This document shows, one piece after another, positions 1 through 7,785 of a stretch of DNA of 64,000 bases. A program made the position numbers and the translations under genes. The DNA is from Pedobacter frigidisoli (GTDB taxonomy: Bacteria > Bacteroidota > Bacteroidia > Sphingobacteriales > Sphingobacteriaceae). Location: the NCBI RefSeq assembly GCF_004331675.1, contig NZ_SJSN01000012.1, positions 95,786-159,785 on the forward strand. Reading direction: 5' to 3'. The notes under the pieces are model-generated. The model worked only from the letters and a program-made list of their open reading frames with translations, did no database searches and was not told the origin of the DNA. Position 1 is the stretch's first letter, and every line of letters starts with the position of its first letter.

Positions 1-96
1 CATACCCAATTGTTCCGGGCCATGGGCAAACTAAGTTTGCTGATGAAGGAATACGACCGTTCGGTCAAAAAAGAAGAAGCCACAAAATACAATTAG
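1..96 (+). CDS. C-terminal end of an unknown protein (partial)
   Basis: An open frame enters from the left edge and stops at a TAG after 31 residues. The tail is helical and charged (KLSLLMKEYDRSVKKEE). Too little is present to name a family. It shows only that a plus-strand gene ends here, followed by a region with decayed sequence. Confidence 0.5.
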   Translation, partial: HTQLFRAMGKLSLLMKEYDRSVKKEEATKYN

Positions 97-320
97 CTTT
101 AAGTTTCCTTTCAATATCCCAGACCCGTACCCTGTTCGGAAGAATCAAGGGCAATTAGCGGCAACGTATATGTGTTCATAGTATTTTGTTTGAAACATTA
201 AATAATTATATCCATGGATTTATTATAAATGTAAACTGTAGGAGTCTTATATCACAAAAAAGCACACAGCCAACTCGCCATTTACTGCTTTTGCCCAACG
301 GACAAATATTGCTGTCCAAG
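97..320. other. Intergenic stretch with no recognisable gene
   Basis: Short open frames here overlap one another on both strands and none resembles a known family. It separates the partial gene at the left edge from the NmrA-like remnant. No terminator or repeat was recognised. Confidence 0.4.
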
Positions 321-582
321 TATCTATGGTTACTGGGTGAAATCTCTTGGCTTTCTGTCCAGTACCGCTTCTACACCAGAGGTAGTCGATTCGTTTAGTC
401 CGTCCAGCACCTGGGAAAACAGATATGGAACCGATCCGATAACCTGCTCGGGATTCTGGCACTTCCCGACATTGCTACATACTCCACTTCATAAAGTTCA
501 TTATATTCTATTGGGCGATCTGTTGCAAGAGCGATCCCGGCAATCGCCTCCCTGAATGTGATCAGGCGCGGCCCTGTCAGCC
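320..582 (-). pseudogene. Remnant of an NmrA/NAD(P)H-binding family protein (C-terminal part)
   Basis: Reading the minus strand from about 577 gives LTGPRLITFREAIAGIA followed by a family-like stretch up to about 460. The match then continues in another frame as PYLFSQVLDGLNESTTSGV and LDRKPRDFTQ. These are the 'TGPxxLTFxEA' and 'DGxxRxLxRxPRDF' blocks near the C-terminus of NmrA-type NAD(P)-binding sugar-nucleotide or quinone reductase-like proteins. The N-terminal Rossmann part is not recognisable, and at least one frameshift near 430-470 plus a stop after DFTQ breaks it. The assignment rests on motif memory, not on a search. Confidence 0.55.
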
Positions 583-869
583 TATATTACACACTGCATC
601 TTACAATTTTTCAGAAGATAGCCCGGGATCTAAAGCTTAGGGCTACTGATTTTTTTTGAAAGTTCATCTGTCCATCGCTGGACAGGGACATATTAGGGGA
701 GCGTTCTGTTGGGGCCGGCAAATGACAAACGCCGACACGATATTGCTTCCGAGGGAATCGAGAGTAGTTTCTTGAACAATGTGTTGGAGATCCAGTTCTG
801 AACAAATGATTTATTTTTTGGCATCTTACGATGCCTTTTATAAACCTGCTGAACAATTGGTCTGTGGAC
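583..869. other. Stretch between NmrA remnant and GH51 gene
   Basis: No credible intact gene. It may contain the degraded N-terminal part of the NmrA-like gene, but no motif is clear. A hairpin at 820-839 lies near the 3' end of the GH51 gene. Confidence 0.4.
820..839 (+). terminator. Hairpin with T-runs on both sides
   Basis: A perfect 6-bp stem (GGCATC / GATGCC) with loop TTAC is followed on the plus strand by TTTTA and preceded by six Ts. As a T-tailed terminator it points along the plus strand. The GH51 gene that ends at 870 on the other strand would meet the same hairpin but with an A-rich tail. Confidence 0.45.
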
Positions 870-2459
870 CTAAACTTTTCCATAGACGAGTGCAGTGATA
901 GAATGGGCAGGAAAAATGTATTCGGATACAATGCCACTAAGTCTTTTTTCGTTTTTTACTACGACATTTTTATGAGGTTGCTCCAATGTGTTGATGGCGA
1001 GTATGCTTGCTGCATTTAGCTCATAAGCTTTAACAGTATTATATTTTTTACTGTCGATGTTACCTAAGCGAGTTTTTACCGCCGATTCGGGATGACGGTT
1101 CACTACAAACAGGGTAAATGTTCCGTCTGCTTCATTTAGTGTCGCCGATACATCGAGTGTTTTTGCACCTTCGGACCCAGGAATCTGCATATCGCTGGTT
1201 TTAACATCACATTTTAGACTGATATTACCCGCGTGTTCACGATAAAACTGCATCGGATAATAAATGGTTTGGCAAACTGATGCCGATTTACTGGTCATGA
1301 TGGGGGCTAATACATTCACTGTCTGCGCCCAGGTGGCCATGCCAACTACTGATGCCTGCCTTTGCATGATGTTGAAAAAGGTTGCCGTACCCAAAGCGTG
1401 GTTCCAGTTATACAAATCTTCCAGATCATATGCCCCGGTACCGGTTTCCCAAATACCCAATTCGTCAATAGCAATTTTAACAGGGTTGGGCCTCGGCGGA
1501 AAACGGTACCATTTTTTAAAATCGGTAACTTTTACGACAGTATTAGCTTGTATGCTCTGTTTAATTTCCAATATGCTTTTTTCCAGTTTTTCTACATGTG
1601 GAAAAAGCGAGGCCGGTTTGGCCTTGTCGGCCCCAACATAGCAGTGCAAAGAAATATAATCACACACATCGCCCATTTCTTTTAACACATGATCATTCCA
1701 GGCCTTATCATCGGCACCGCATAAAATCAGTTTGATGGATTTGTCCTGCAATTTCATGGCCTTGGTATAAAACCACGCTTCCTTTACGTAATCCTCCACT
1801 TTTTGCAGGCGGCCAATATCGGGACCAGCTGCTTCCTCATTACCCAAGCCCCAATATTTTACCTTATGAGGTGCCATGTGCCCATTTTTACGGCGCAGGT
1901 TAGCATAATAGGTATCTTGGATACCATTGCAGTATTCCACCCAATTACCGGCTTCTTCAGCAGTGCCCGTACCCATATTTACCGAAAAATAAGGATCAGC
2001 GCCGATTGTCCTTGAATAGGTAATGGCCTCATCTGTACCAAAACGGTTGGTATCTAGCCCGCCCCATATCAGGTTGGGGCGGGCACGGCGTTCATTTAGC
2101 GGGCCGATGCCATCCATCCAATGGTATATTTTGGTAAATGTACCGCCGGGATAGCGCATTACTGTTGGGTGCAATTGCTTTATCTTATCCAGCACATCCA
2201 AACGGACACCTTTTTTGTTTGATAAGGGCGACCCCTCTTCAAAAATACCACCGTTGATCGCGCGTCCTAAATGTTCAATAAACTGCCCGTAAATGGCTCT
2301 GTCAATCGTTCCTTCGGGATTTGTAAAATCAATAGTGATGGTTGCCTCCAGTAAAGCCGTATCAAACGATTGGATAACCCCGGCAACTGTTTTATTTGCG
2401 AAGGCAAAACTTAGCCCACCTCTACCGGCAAGCGTGATAAAATTTCTACGTGACAACAT
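870..2459 (-). CDS. GH51-type alpha-L-arabinofuranosidase, Tat-type signal
   Basis: This 529-residue protein should release terminal arabinofuranose from arabinan or arabinoxylan side chains. The N-terminus has a twin-arginine motif (SRRNFITLAG) before a hydrophobic stretch, suggesting Tat export of a folded enzyme. The TIM-barrel core carries YGQFIEHLGR near residue 57, MRYPGGTF near 101, the acid/base Glu in GLGNE (E208) and a nucleophile-like Glu in IAIDELGIWE (E333). A C-terminal beta domain ends at VYGKV. Length fits GH51. The usual tryptophan-containing nucleophile motif is replaced by DELGIW, so specificity may differ. A GH2 remnant lies 52 bp upstream on the same strand, so this was probably the second gene of a hemicellulose or pectin side-chain operon. 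Confidence 0.88.
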   Translation of the reverse strand: MLSRRNFITLAGRGGLSFAFANKTVAGVIQSFDTALLEATITIDFTNPEGTIDRAIYGQFIEHLGRAINGGIFEEGSPLSNKKGVRLDVLDKIKQLHPTVMRYPGGTFTKIYHWMDGIGPLNERRARPNLIWGGLDTNRFGTDEAITYSRTIGADPYFSVNMGTGTAEEAGNWVEYCNGIQDTYYANLRRKNGHMAPHKVKYWGLGNEEAAGPDIGRLQKVEDYVKEAWFYTKAMKLQDKSIKLILCGADDKAWNDHVLKEMGDVCDYISLHCYVGADKAKPASLFPHVEKLEKSILEIKQSIQANTVVKVTDFKKWYRFPPRPNPVKIAIDELGIWETGTGAYDLEDLYNWNHALGTATFFNIMQRQASVVGMATWAQTVNVLAPIMTSKSASVCQTIYYPMQFYREHAGNISLKCDVKTSDMQIPGSEGAKTLDVSATLNEADGTFTLFVVNRHPESAVKTRLGNIDSKKYNTVKAYELNAASILAINTLEQPHKNVVVKNEKRLSGIVSEYIFPAHSITALVYGKV

Positions 2460-2511
2460 GTTCAGTTATTTAATAGGTGTATTATACTGGCCGTATTAAT
2501 GGCTTCTGTAA

Positions 2512-2742
2512 TTAATTGCAGATTATCTGCATTTCTGTTTGTACGGCTACTTCTATGGTAACCGTTTTCGATTCCCCTGGAAGTAGCCTAAAAAAATTAT
2601 CAGTATAATAAGTTGGCGCCAGGTTATTCTCCATCCCATCCTGTAATTTTAACTGTGTAAAAAATGCCGGCGGGCCTGAAACATTATTAACCTTTGCTTT
2701 TATAAATAATTTACCTTCCGCAAACCTTTTAATGAAGATCAA
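2512..2742 (-). pseudogene. Remnant of a GH2 enzyme, C-terminal Ig-like domain only
   Basis: The 76-residue frame reads GKLFIKAKVNNVSGPPAFF, then TDNFFRLLPGESKTVTIEV. This is the typical last immunoglobulin-like domain of GH2 exo-glycosidases of the mannosidase / exo-glucosaminidase kind. No catalytic barrel precedes it on the minus strand; from 2743 to 3034 there is only AT-rich DNA. It is therefore a 3' fragment left by deletion, not a small gene. It sits directly upstream of the GH51 gene and may once have been co-transcribed with it. Confidence 0.6.
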
Positions 2743-3034
2743 TATCCCATCTTGAAATTGTCACCATTATCAATACAGTCAACAACTTATTGCCTGATAA
2801 AATAAATGTCCTGCTATAACTGCCAAATTATAATTTTGTGCCAGCACATTCGTAGAGCAATATAACATTAATGCCATGCCTAACTTATTAAAAGGATATA
2901 ATGACAAAAAAAAAGCACAAAACGTCAATGTAAATTTTAACTTAATCAGGTTCTTTGCAATTGGTATAATAAAATTAGTCTGATACCATATCGTAGAATC
3001 GATAACTGATTTAAATATTTACCGTACAGATTCT
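2743..3034. promoter_or_regulatory. Upstream region of the plus-strand GH pair at 3035
   Basis: AT-rich, non-coding stretch of 292 bp before the plus-strand gene at 3035. It must hold the promoter for that pair. I could not fix a convincing -33/-7 pair by eye. Confidence 0.35.
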
Positions 3035-4549
3035 ATGGAAAATAAAATTTTACTGATTTGCCTGTTCTGTTTTCTTTCACTTCCGGGATATAGCCAAAAG
3101 AAACAAAATAGCTCTCTGATCCCCTCAAAGCCATCTGAGGCCCCGGATTATTTCTGTACTTGGAATGTGCAAGGTTTTGCAACCGGTTACCAATCGAGCC
3201 CGACAACAAGACAGGCCATGAATGAAAAAAACATCTTTGGAACAGGAAAGTATGAAGGATGGGGAAACATGTTTTCCAGGCTTCATAAAGATCTTTATCT
3301 GGTTTTAGATGATGCTTGGGATATCCCACTGAACGGTGATAAAGGTTATTATGGAAGTCTGATTGTCGATTCAGGACGTTTTCCGACTTTACTGGGTCAA
3401 ACACCAGCGCAAAAACTAGCTGCATTGACCAAAAAGACAAAGGCTTTGGGTTGGAAAGGCCTGGGATTGTGGATCTGTGCTCAAAAAGCACCGAATCTGC
3501 AGATTGAGAATGATACCACCTATTGGACAGAACGTTTAAACTGGATGAAGGATGCCGGAATCAGCTATTGGAAAGTCGATTGGGGGAAAGATTCGAAAAG
3601 TGCGGAATGGAGAACCTGGTTAACCGAGCTAGGAAAAAAGGTGGCCCCTGCATTGATTATTGAACAGGCAATGACACCAACTACCATGGCAACCGCCGAA
3701 GTTTATCGCACTTACGATGTTGAAAATGTCATATCGATTCCTCACACTATTGACCGCGTTTCAAAGTTGCTTACCGCTTTACCAAAAGGCCAGGCAGTAA
3801 GTATCATCAATTGTGAAGACGAGCCTTATATAGCTGTAGGTTTGGGATGCGCCATTGGGATTATGCGCCATTCTTACAATGGTAATTTACCAACTGGCGT
3901 ACAGGACCATGCTTTTCCACCAGTTGGAAAAGATCTGAAAAGTAGTTTGGATGAAGAGACCCGGGCCGTACTTTGGCATAGGATAGCACTTCCATTCGGG
4001 ATCGATAAAACAGATTTTTATATTGATACTGCTATATTGCACGATTATTGGACAATGAAAACAAATGAAACCTGGTTAAAATCCCATGATAAGGACGGTT
4101 ATAAAAATGCCTGGCAGGCGCCTGCAATAATTACTAGAGGATTGGAGAAGCCAACTGTAGTTATAAAAACAGGAGCGTTTGCACCTTACATCCTTGCATC
4201 AAAATATCCAAATGGGGCCATAGCTGTCGCCTCATTGGGTCGTACGATTGACCGGGAATATCTAAAGCCAAAAGCCGACGTTACACTTAAGATTGATGCA
4301 CTAGATAAACCATTTGGAATTTTCGGTCACTACAGTTCCCTTACTCTTCAATTAGACCGGCCAATTTCATTCACTAGGGTGCTAGCTCAAGACCTGGCAG
4401 GTGAAATACCAGTTGATATCACTAAACAGATTATAACCAATGGGAATAAGGTTACCATTCCGGGAGCTCTTATTGATAGGGTTGGGTTGTCTGCCGCAAC
4501 CAATGGGGATAAATCTGAACCAGGAATGCTATTGGTATTTCAAAAATAA
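3035..4549 (+). CDS. Clan GH-D-like glycoside hydrolase (alpha-galactosidase-like), secreted
   Basis: A 504-residue protein with a signal peptide (cleavage near GYSQ). The central region looks like a TIM barrel of the GH27/GH36 kind: YLVLDDAWD near residue 90, WKGLGLWICAQ near 140 and the strand ISYWKVDWG, whose Asp would be the nucleophile, near 181. A later IIEQAM and an Asp-rich NCEDEP follow. The C-terminal 100 residues look like a beta-sandwich. The exact family is uncertain; the KVDWG strand and barrel order support clan GH-D, but a retaining alpha-galactosidase or beta-arabinopyranosidase role is inference. The GH2 gene follows after 23 bp, so the two are probably one transcript acting on the same oligosaccharide. 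Confidence 0.6.
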   Translation: MENKILLICLFCFLSLPGYSQKKQNSSLIPSKPSEAPDYFCTWNVQGFATGYQSSPTTRQAMNEKNIFGTGKYEGWGNMFSRLHKDLYLVLDDAWDIPLNGDKGYYGSLIVDSGRFPTLLGQTPAQKLAALTKKTKALGWKGLGLWICAQKAPNLQIENDTTYWTERLNWMKDAGISYWKVDWGKDSKSAEWRTWLTELGKKVAPALIIEQAMTPTTMATAEVYRTYDVENVISIPHTIDRVSKLLTALPKGQAVSIINCEDEPYIAVGLGCAIGIMRHSYNGNLPTGVQDHAFPPVGKDLKSSLDEETRAVLWHRIALPFGIDKTDFYIDTAILHDYWTMKTNETWLKSHDKDGYKNAWQAPAIITRGLEKPTVVIKTGAFAPYILASKYPNGAIAVASLGRTIDREYLKPKADVTLKIDALDKPFGIFGHYSSLTLQLDRPISFTRVLAQDLAGEIPVDITKQIITNGNKVTIPGALIDRVGLSAATNGDKSEPGMLLVFQK

Positions 4550-4572
4550 ATTGTATTAAGCTAAATATCACC

Positions 4573-6345
4573 ATGACGGTCACTACTAAAACACATGTGC
4601 TACCCTGTATAATCTTATTTCTTTTTTTAAGTCAACCTTGTTTCGCGCAATCGCCGATGAATAATGTGATGGGCCGTTCGAAACAAATTCTTAATGGTAA
4701 GTGGCAGGTCATTACCGATTGGTATAATAGAGGCAGTGCAGATTCATATAACGATAGTTCACTTAATAAAAATGCATTTAAGGAATTTAGGTTTGATGCG
4801 CTAACTTTAAATGTACCCGGTGACTGGAATTCGCAACTCCCCGAGTTGAAATATTACGAAGGAAGTGTGTGGTATCGTAAAGTAGTCAATTTCCATAAAA
4901 GGGGAAGTAAAAAAGCCTTTCTCTATTTCGGCGGGGCAAATTACCAGGCGGATGTATATCTTAACGGAAAAAAAATAGGCGGCCATGAAGGCGGCTTTAC
5001 TCCTTTTCAGTTTGAGGTAACTTCTACAATCAAAGAAGGAAATAATGATTTGATTGTACGGGTAAATAACCAACGCCGTGTTGATGGAATTCCCGCGATG
5101 GCATTTGACTGGTGGAACTACGGGGGGATTACACGTGACGTTTACCTGGTACAAACAACCGAAACGTATATTGACGATTATTTTATTCAGCTGGAGAAAA
5201 ATAGCATGAACAGAATAATTGGATGGGTAAAGTTGAAGGGTGCTAACAGAGCAGGTTTTGTTACGGTAAGTATTCCTGAGCTCAAAACCAATCGTCAGTT
5301 TGAAGTTGACGAAAATGGACAGGCACTGATTGATATCAAAGGAAATTTTAAACTTTGGTCGCCCGAAAGGCCAAAGCTTTATAGGGTCAATATTTTTAGC
5401 GCAACCGATACGATAAAAGATGAAATCGGTTTCCGATCCATACAGGTAAAAGGCACACAAATCGTGTTGAATGGCAAACCAGTGTTTCTAAAAGGGATAA
5501 GTTTTCATGAAGAGATACCTCAACGCCAGGGACGCGCAGTTGATGATGCAGATGCCAAACAATTGTTAACATGGGCAAAAGAGCTGGGATGTAATTTTGT
5601 GCGGTTGGCACATTATCCCCAAAATGAGCATACGGTGCGCATGGCTGAAGCGATGGGCCTTATGATGTGGGAGGAAATTCCGGTTTGGCAAGGAATTGCC
5701 TTCAATGATAATATCATATTGGATAAGGCCAAAAACATGCTTAGCGAAATGGTTGAACGGGACAAGAACCGTTGCGGCATCATTATCTGGAGCTTATCTA
5801 ATGAGACTGAGCCTTCACCCGACAGAAATAAAGTATTGACACAAATGGCAGCTATCTGTCGAAATCTCGATTCGACGAGGCTAGTCTCTTCGGCATTCGA
5901 TCACTTTAATCAAGAGGGCAATAAGATTACTATTGATGACGAACTGAGCAAATCGCTTGATGTACTGGCGGCAAACAAGTATATGGGCTGGTACGCTGGA
6001 TGGCCGTCAAAACCTGGGGAGGTGCTTTGGGAAAGCAAATTCAATAAACCACTCATCATGTCTGAGTTTGGGGGGGAGGCCGTATCTGGCCAACATGGTC
6101 CAGTTGATGATAAAAGTGTGTGGGGCGAAGAATATCAGGAACAATTGTACAAAGATAATATCGTAATGTTTAACAAAATTCCTTTTTTGGCAGGAGTTTG
6201 CCCTTGGATAATGGCTGATTTCAGGACGCCGTTCCGCATGAACCTAAAATATCAGCAAGGATGGAACCGTAAAGGTTTGTTGTCTGAAAAAGGCGAAAAG
6301 AAAAAGGCCTGGTATATTATTAAGGATTTTTATAGTACGCGCTAA
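4573..6345 (+). CDS. GH2 family beta-glucuronidase/beta-galactosidase-like enzyme
   Basis: A 590-residue secreted GH2 enzyme; the signal peptide ends near PCFAQ. Domain order is the GH2 sugar-binding jelly roll (YYEGSVWYRK, ANYQADVYLNGKKIGGHEGGF), an Ig-like sandwich and a TIM barrel. The barrel has HYPQNEHTVRMAEAMGL, the acid/base Glu in WSLSNETEPS and the nucleophile Glu in PLIMSEFGGEA. The NYGGITRDVYL stretch and compact size without extra C-terminal domains are like beta-glucuronidases, but galactose cannot be excluded. It follows the GH-D-like gene by 23 bp in the same direction. A likely terminator lies about 190 bp downstream. Confidence 0.85.
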   Translation: MTVTTKTHVLPCIILFLFLSQPCFAQSPMNNVMGRSKQILNGKWQVITDWYNRGSADSYNDSSLNKNAFKEFRFDALTLNVPGDWNSQLPELKYYEGSVWYRKVVNFHKRGSKKAFLYFGGANYQADVYLNGKKIGGHEGGFTPFQFEVTSTIKEGNNDLIVRVNNQRRVDGIPAMAFDWWNYGGITRDVYLVQTTETYIDDYFIQLEKNSMNRIIGWVKLKGANRAGFVTVSIPELKTNRQFEVDENGQALIDIKGNFKLWSPERPKLYRVNIFSATDTIKDEIGFRSIQVKGTQIVLNGKPVFLKGISFHEEIPQRQGRAVDDADAKQLLTWAKELGCNFVRLAHYPQNEHTVRMAEAMGLMMWEEIPVWQGIAFNDNIILDKAKNMLSEMVERDKNRCGIIIWSLSNETEPSPDRNKVLTQMAAICRNLDSTRLVSSAFDHFNQEGNKITIDDELSKSLDVLAANKYMGWYAGWPSKPGEVLWESKFNKPLIMSEFGGEAVSGQHGPVDDKSVWGEEYQEQLYKDNIVMFNKIPFLAGVCPWIMADFRTPFRMNLKYQQGWNRKGLLSEKGEKKKAWYIIKDFYSTR

Positions 6346-6880
6346 CCCAACATATCTCTTGCAAAATTTATGGAAACTGTCCATATCAGGGGAATTTTGA
6401 CATGAATATAATTTATTTCGAGGAAAGCTTACCGTATCATGGCAGCCATTGTGATCTGTGGCGCTTATTTGAACTAGTGCTTTGATATAATTATGGATTC
6501 CCCACTAATTCAGCTTTAGTGGAGAAACTCCCCTTAGATTTCTAAAGTGGTTTTTTTCGCAAAAAATCCCATTAGAATATATTGGTTCCAGAGGTGATAC
6601 AAGCAAACCAAATTTCGTTCGGGCAATCGCGCTAGGATCTGCAAATTACCTTTCAAACAGTCCTTTTTAAACAACCGTTGTACCATTTGGACTTCTTAAG
6701 ATGTAGAAATCTTCATTCTCTGAAATTGAGATATAAACTCTAAAATCATTGTTGTATTCGGATAGACAGATGGTCAGAAATCGAATAACCTATGGAACGA
6801 TTACACCTTTTTAAGTCAGTTGGAAAGTTTTGCTGTGTAATATGGTTTTATCGTTGTTCAATCAAATTTTGCCTGATATA
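6346..6880. other. Non-coding stretch downstream of the GH2 gene
   Basis: About 530 bp with stops in all frames and no recognised family. It holds a hairpin plus T-run near 6530-6557 that fits transcription end for the plus-strand GH pair. Confidence 0.45.
6530..6557 (+). terminator. Probable intrinsic terminator for the 3035-6345 pair
   Basis: An imperfect GC-capped stem (CCCCTTAG ... CTAAAGTGG) is followed at once by seven Ts. A second short inverted repeat (CCACTAA / TTAGTGG) lies just upstream at about 6502-6522. Orientation and position fit the end of the plus-strand GH pair. Confidence 0.45.
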
Positions 6881-6885
6881 TAATA

Positions 6886-7090
6886 GTGATAATCATGTTT
6901 TTGTCTGAAATAGACGACTGGAAGACTGCGGATGCTCAAAACCCAGCTGTCCAATTTCGGCAACTAATATGCAAAAGAAGGCAGTTCTTTTGCTTTTTAA
7001 ACAATCTTATGATGGATATGGTATTAGGCGTTTGGTCTGTAAACGACCGCATTATATCCCTTAGATATCTAACGGATACTTATTATTGAT
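6886..7090 (-). pseudogene. Decayed AraC-family HTH remnant, copy 1
   Basis: Read on the minus strand this stretch gives DIMRSFTDQTP, then (after frame changes) GFEHPQSSSRLFQTKT. It aligns at DNA level with the AraC remnant at 7165-7370: both share blocks such as GACTGCGGATG, TCAAAACCCA, TTATGATGGAT and TCTGTAAACGA/CTGTAAACGA in the same order. It is therefore a more degraded tandem copy of the same C-terminal DNA-binding domain. Confidence 0.6.
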
Positions 7091-7132
7091 CTGAACAAAA
7101 TTTCCGTTCCAACAATAAAAATTTATCAGTCT

Positions 7133-7552
7133 CTAATTAAAAGTCTGCCGGAATCCGATTGGTGATAAGTTTGTTTTTGTTTTGAACAAACGGCTGAATG
7201 ACTGCGGATGTTCAAAACCCAACTGATAGGCAATTGATAAGTTAGAAGTAGACAATTTTTCCTTTGCTTTTTCAATTATTTTATGATGGATGTGCTCTCG
7301 TGCGTTTTGACCTGTAAACGATCGCATCATATCGCCCAGATAACTTGCGGATATATTCAATTGACCTGATAGGTATTGGACTGTTGGCTGCCGGGATGGT
7401 CGCGGTAAAATAGTAAAGATGCTGTGAGCTTTGTGCACTCTGAGGTTCCTCTTTCCAAATAGCCGATGCACTATAAGCATCACCAGCCAGATAGAATACA
7501 AAGCTTTTTTTACCAGTTTGCAAGTCATCTGTAATTTCCCTCCCACCCTCAA
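7133..7552 (-). pseudogene. AraC-family regulator remnant, copy 2 (C-terminal DNA-binding domain)
   Basis: The minus-strand frame ends in a recognisable AraC double helix-turn-helix: VQYLSGQLNISASYLGDMMR, TGQNAREHIHHKIIEKAKE and GFEHPQSFSRLFKTKTN. Compared with the usual family text, about three residues are missing between STNLSI and AYQLGFEH, inside the second HTH. The region before residue 45 does not look like a sensor domain, so the N-terminal two thirds of the gene are gone. It lies between two carbohydrate loci and may once have controlled the neighbouring GH76 or GH2 genes. Unlikely to be functional. Confidence 0.65.
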
Positions 7553-7716
7553 TACTGTACTGCCTCCGGAACCGCCTGTTCAGTTTATCAGGCTTCATCC
7601 CCATAAAACATAAACGAGTGATTAACTTGTATACCACTTACGTTCTTTTTGAACATTCCAGAGGATACATTTTTGGATTACCGTAATAATTGGCGGATCC
7701 AATAGCAACAGCTTTA

Positions 7717-7757
7717 AACCCAAATATCGGACCATCAGATCATCCGGTATTTGGGTT
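7717..7757 (-). terminator. Long hairpin after the GH76 remnant
   Basis: A perfect 10-bp inverted repeat (AACCCAAATA / TATTTGGGTT) with further partial pairing inside lies about 30 bp beyond the stop of the GH76-lectin remnant. The T-tail on the minus strand is short (TTT), so termination may be weak. Confidence 0.5.
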
Positions 7758-7785
7758 CGGAAAAAATTAAGAAAAACTGGATTTA

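Noticed and set aside
4807..5460. Long minus-strand open frame (217 codons) inside the GH2 gene
   Set aside because: It is a shadow of the GH2 coding sequence on the other strand; the translation is Cys/Ile/Phe-rich with no domain.
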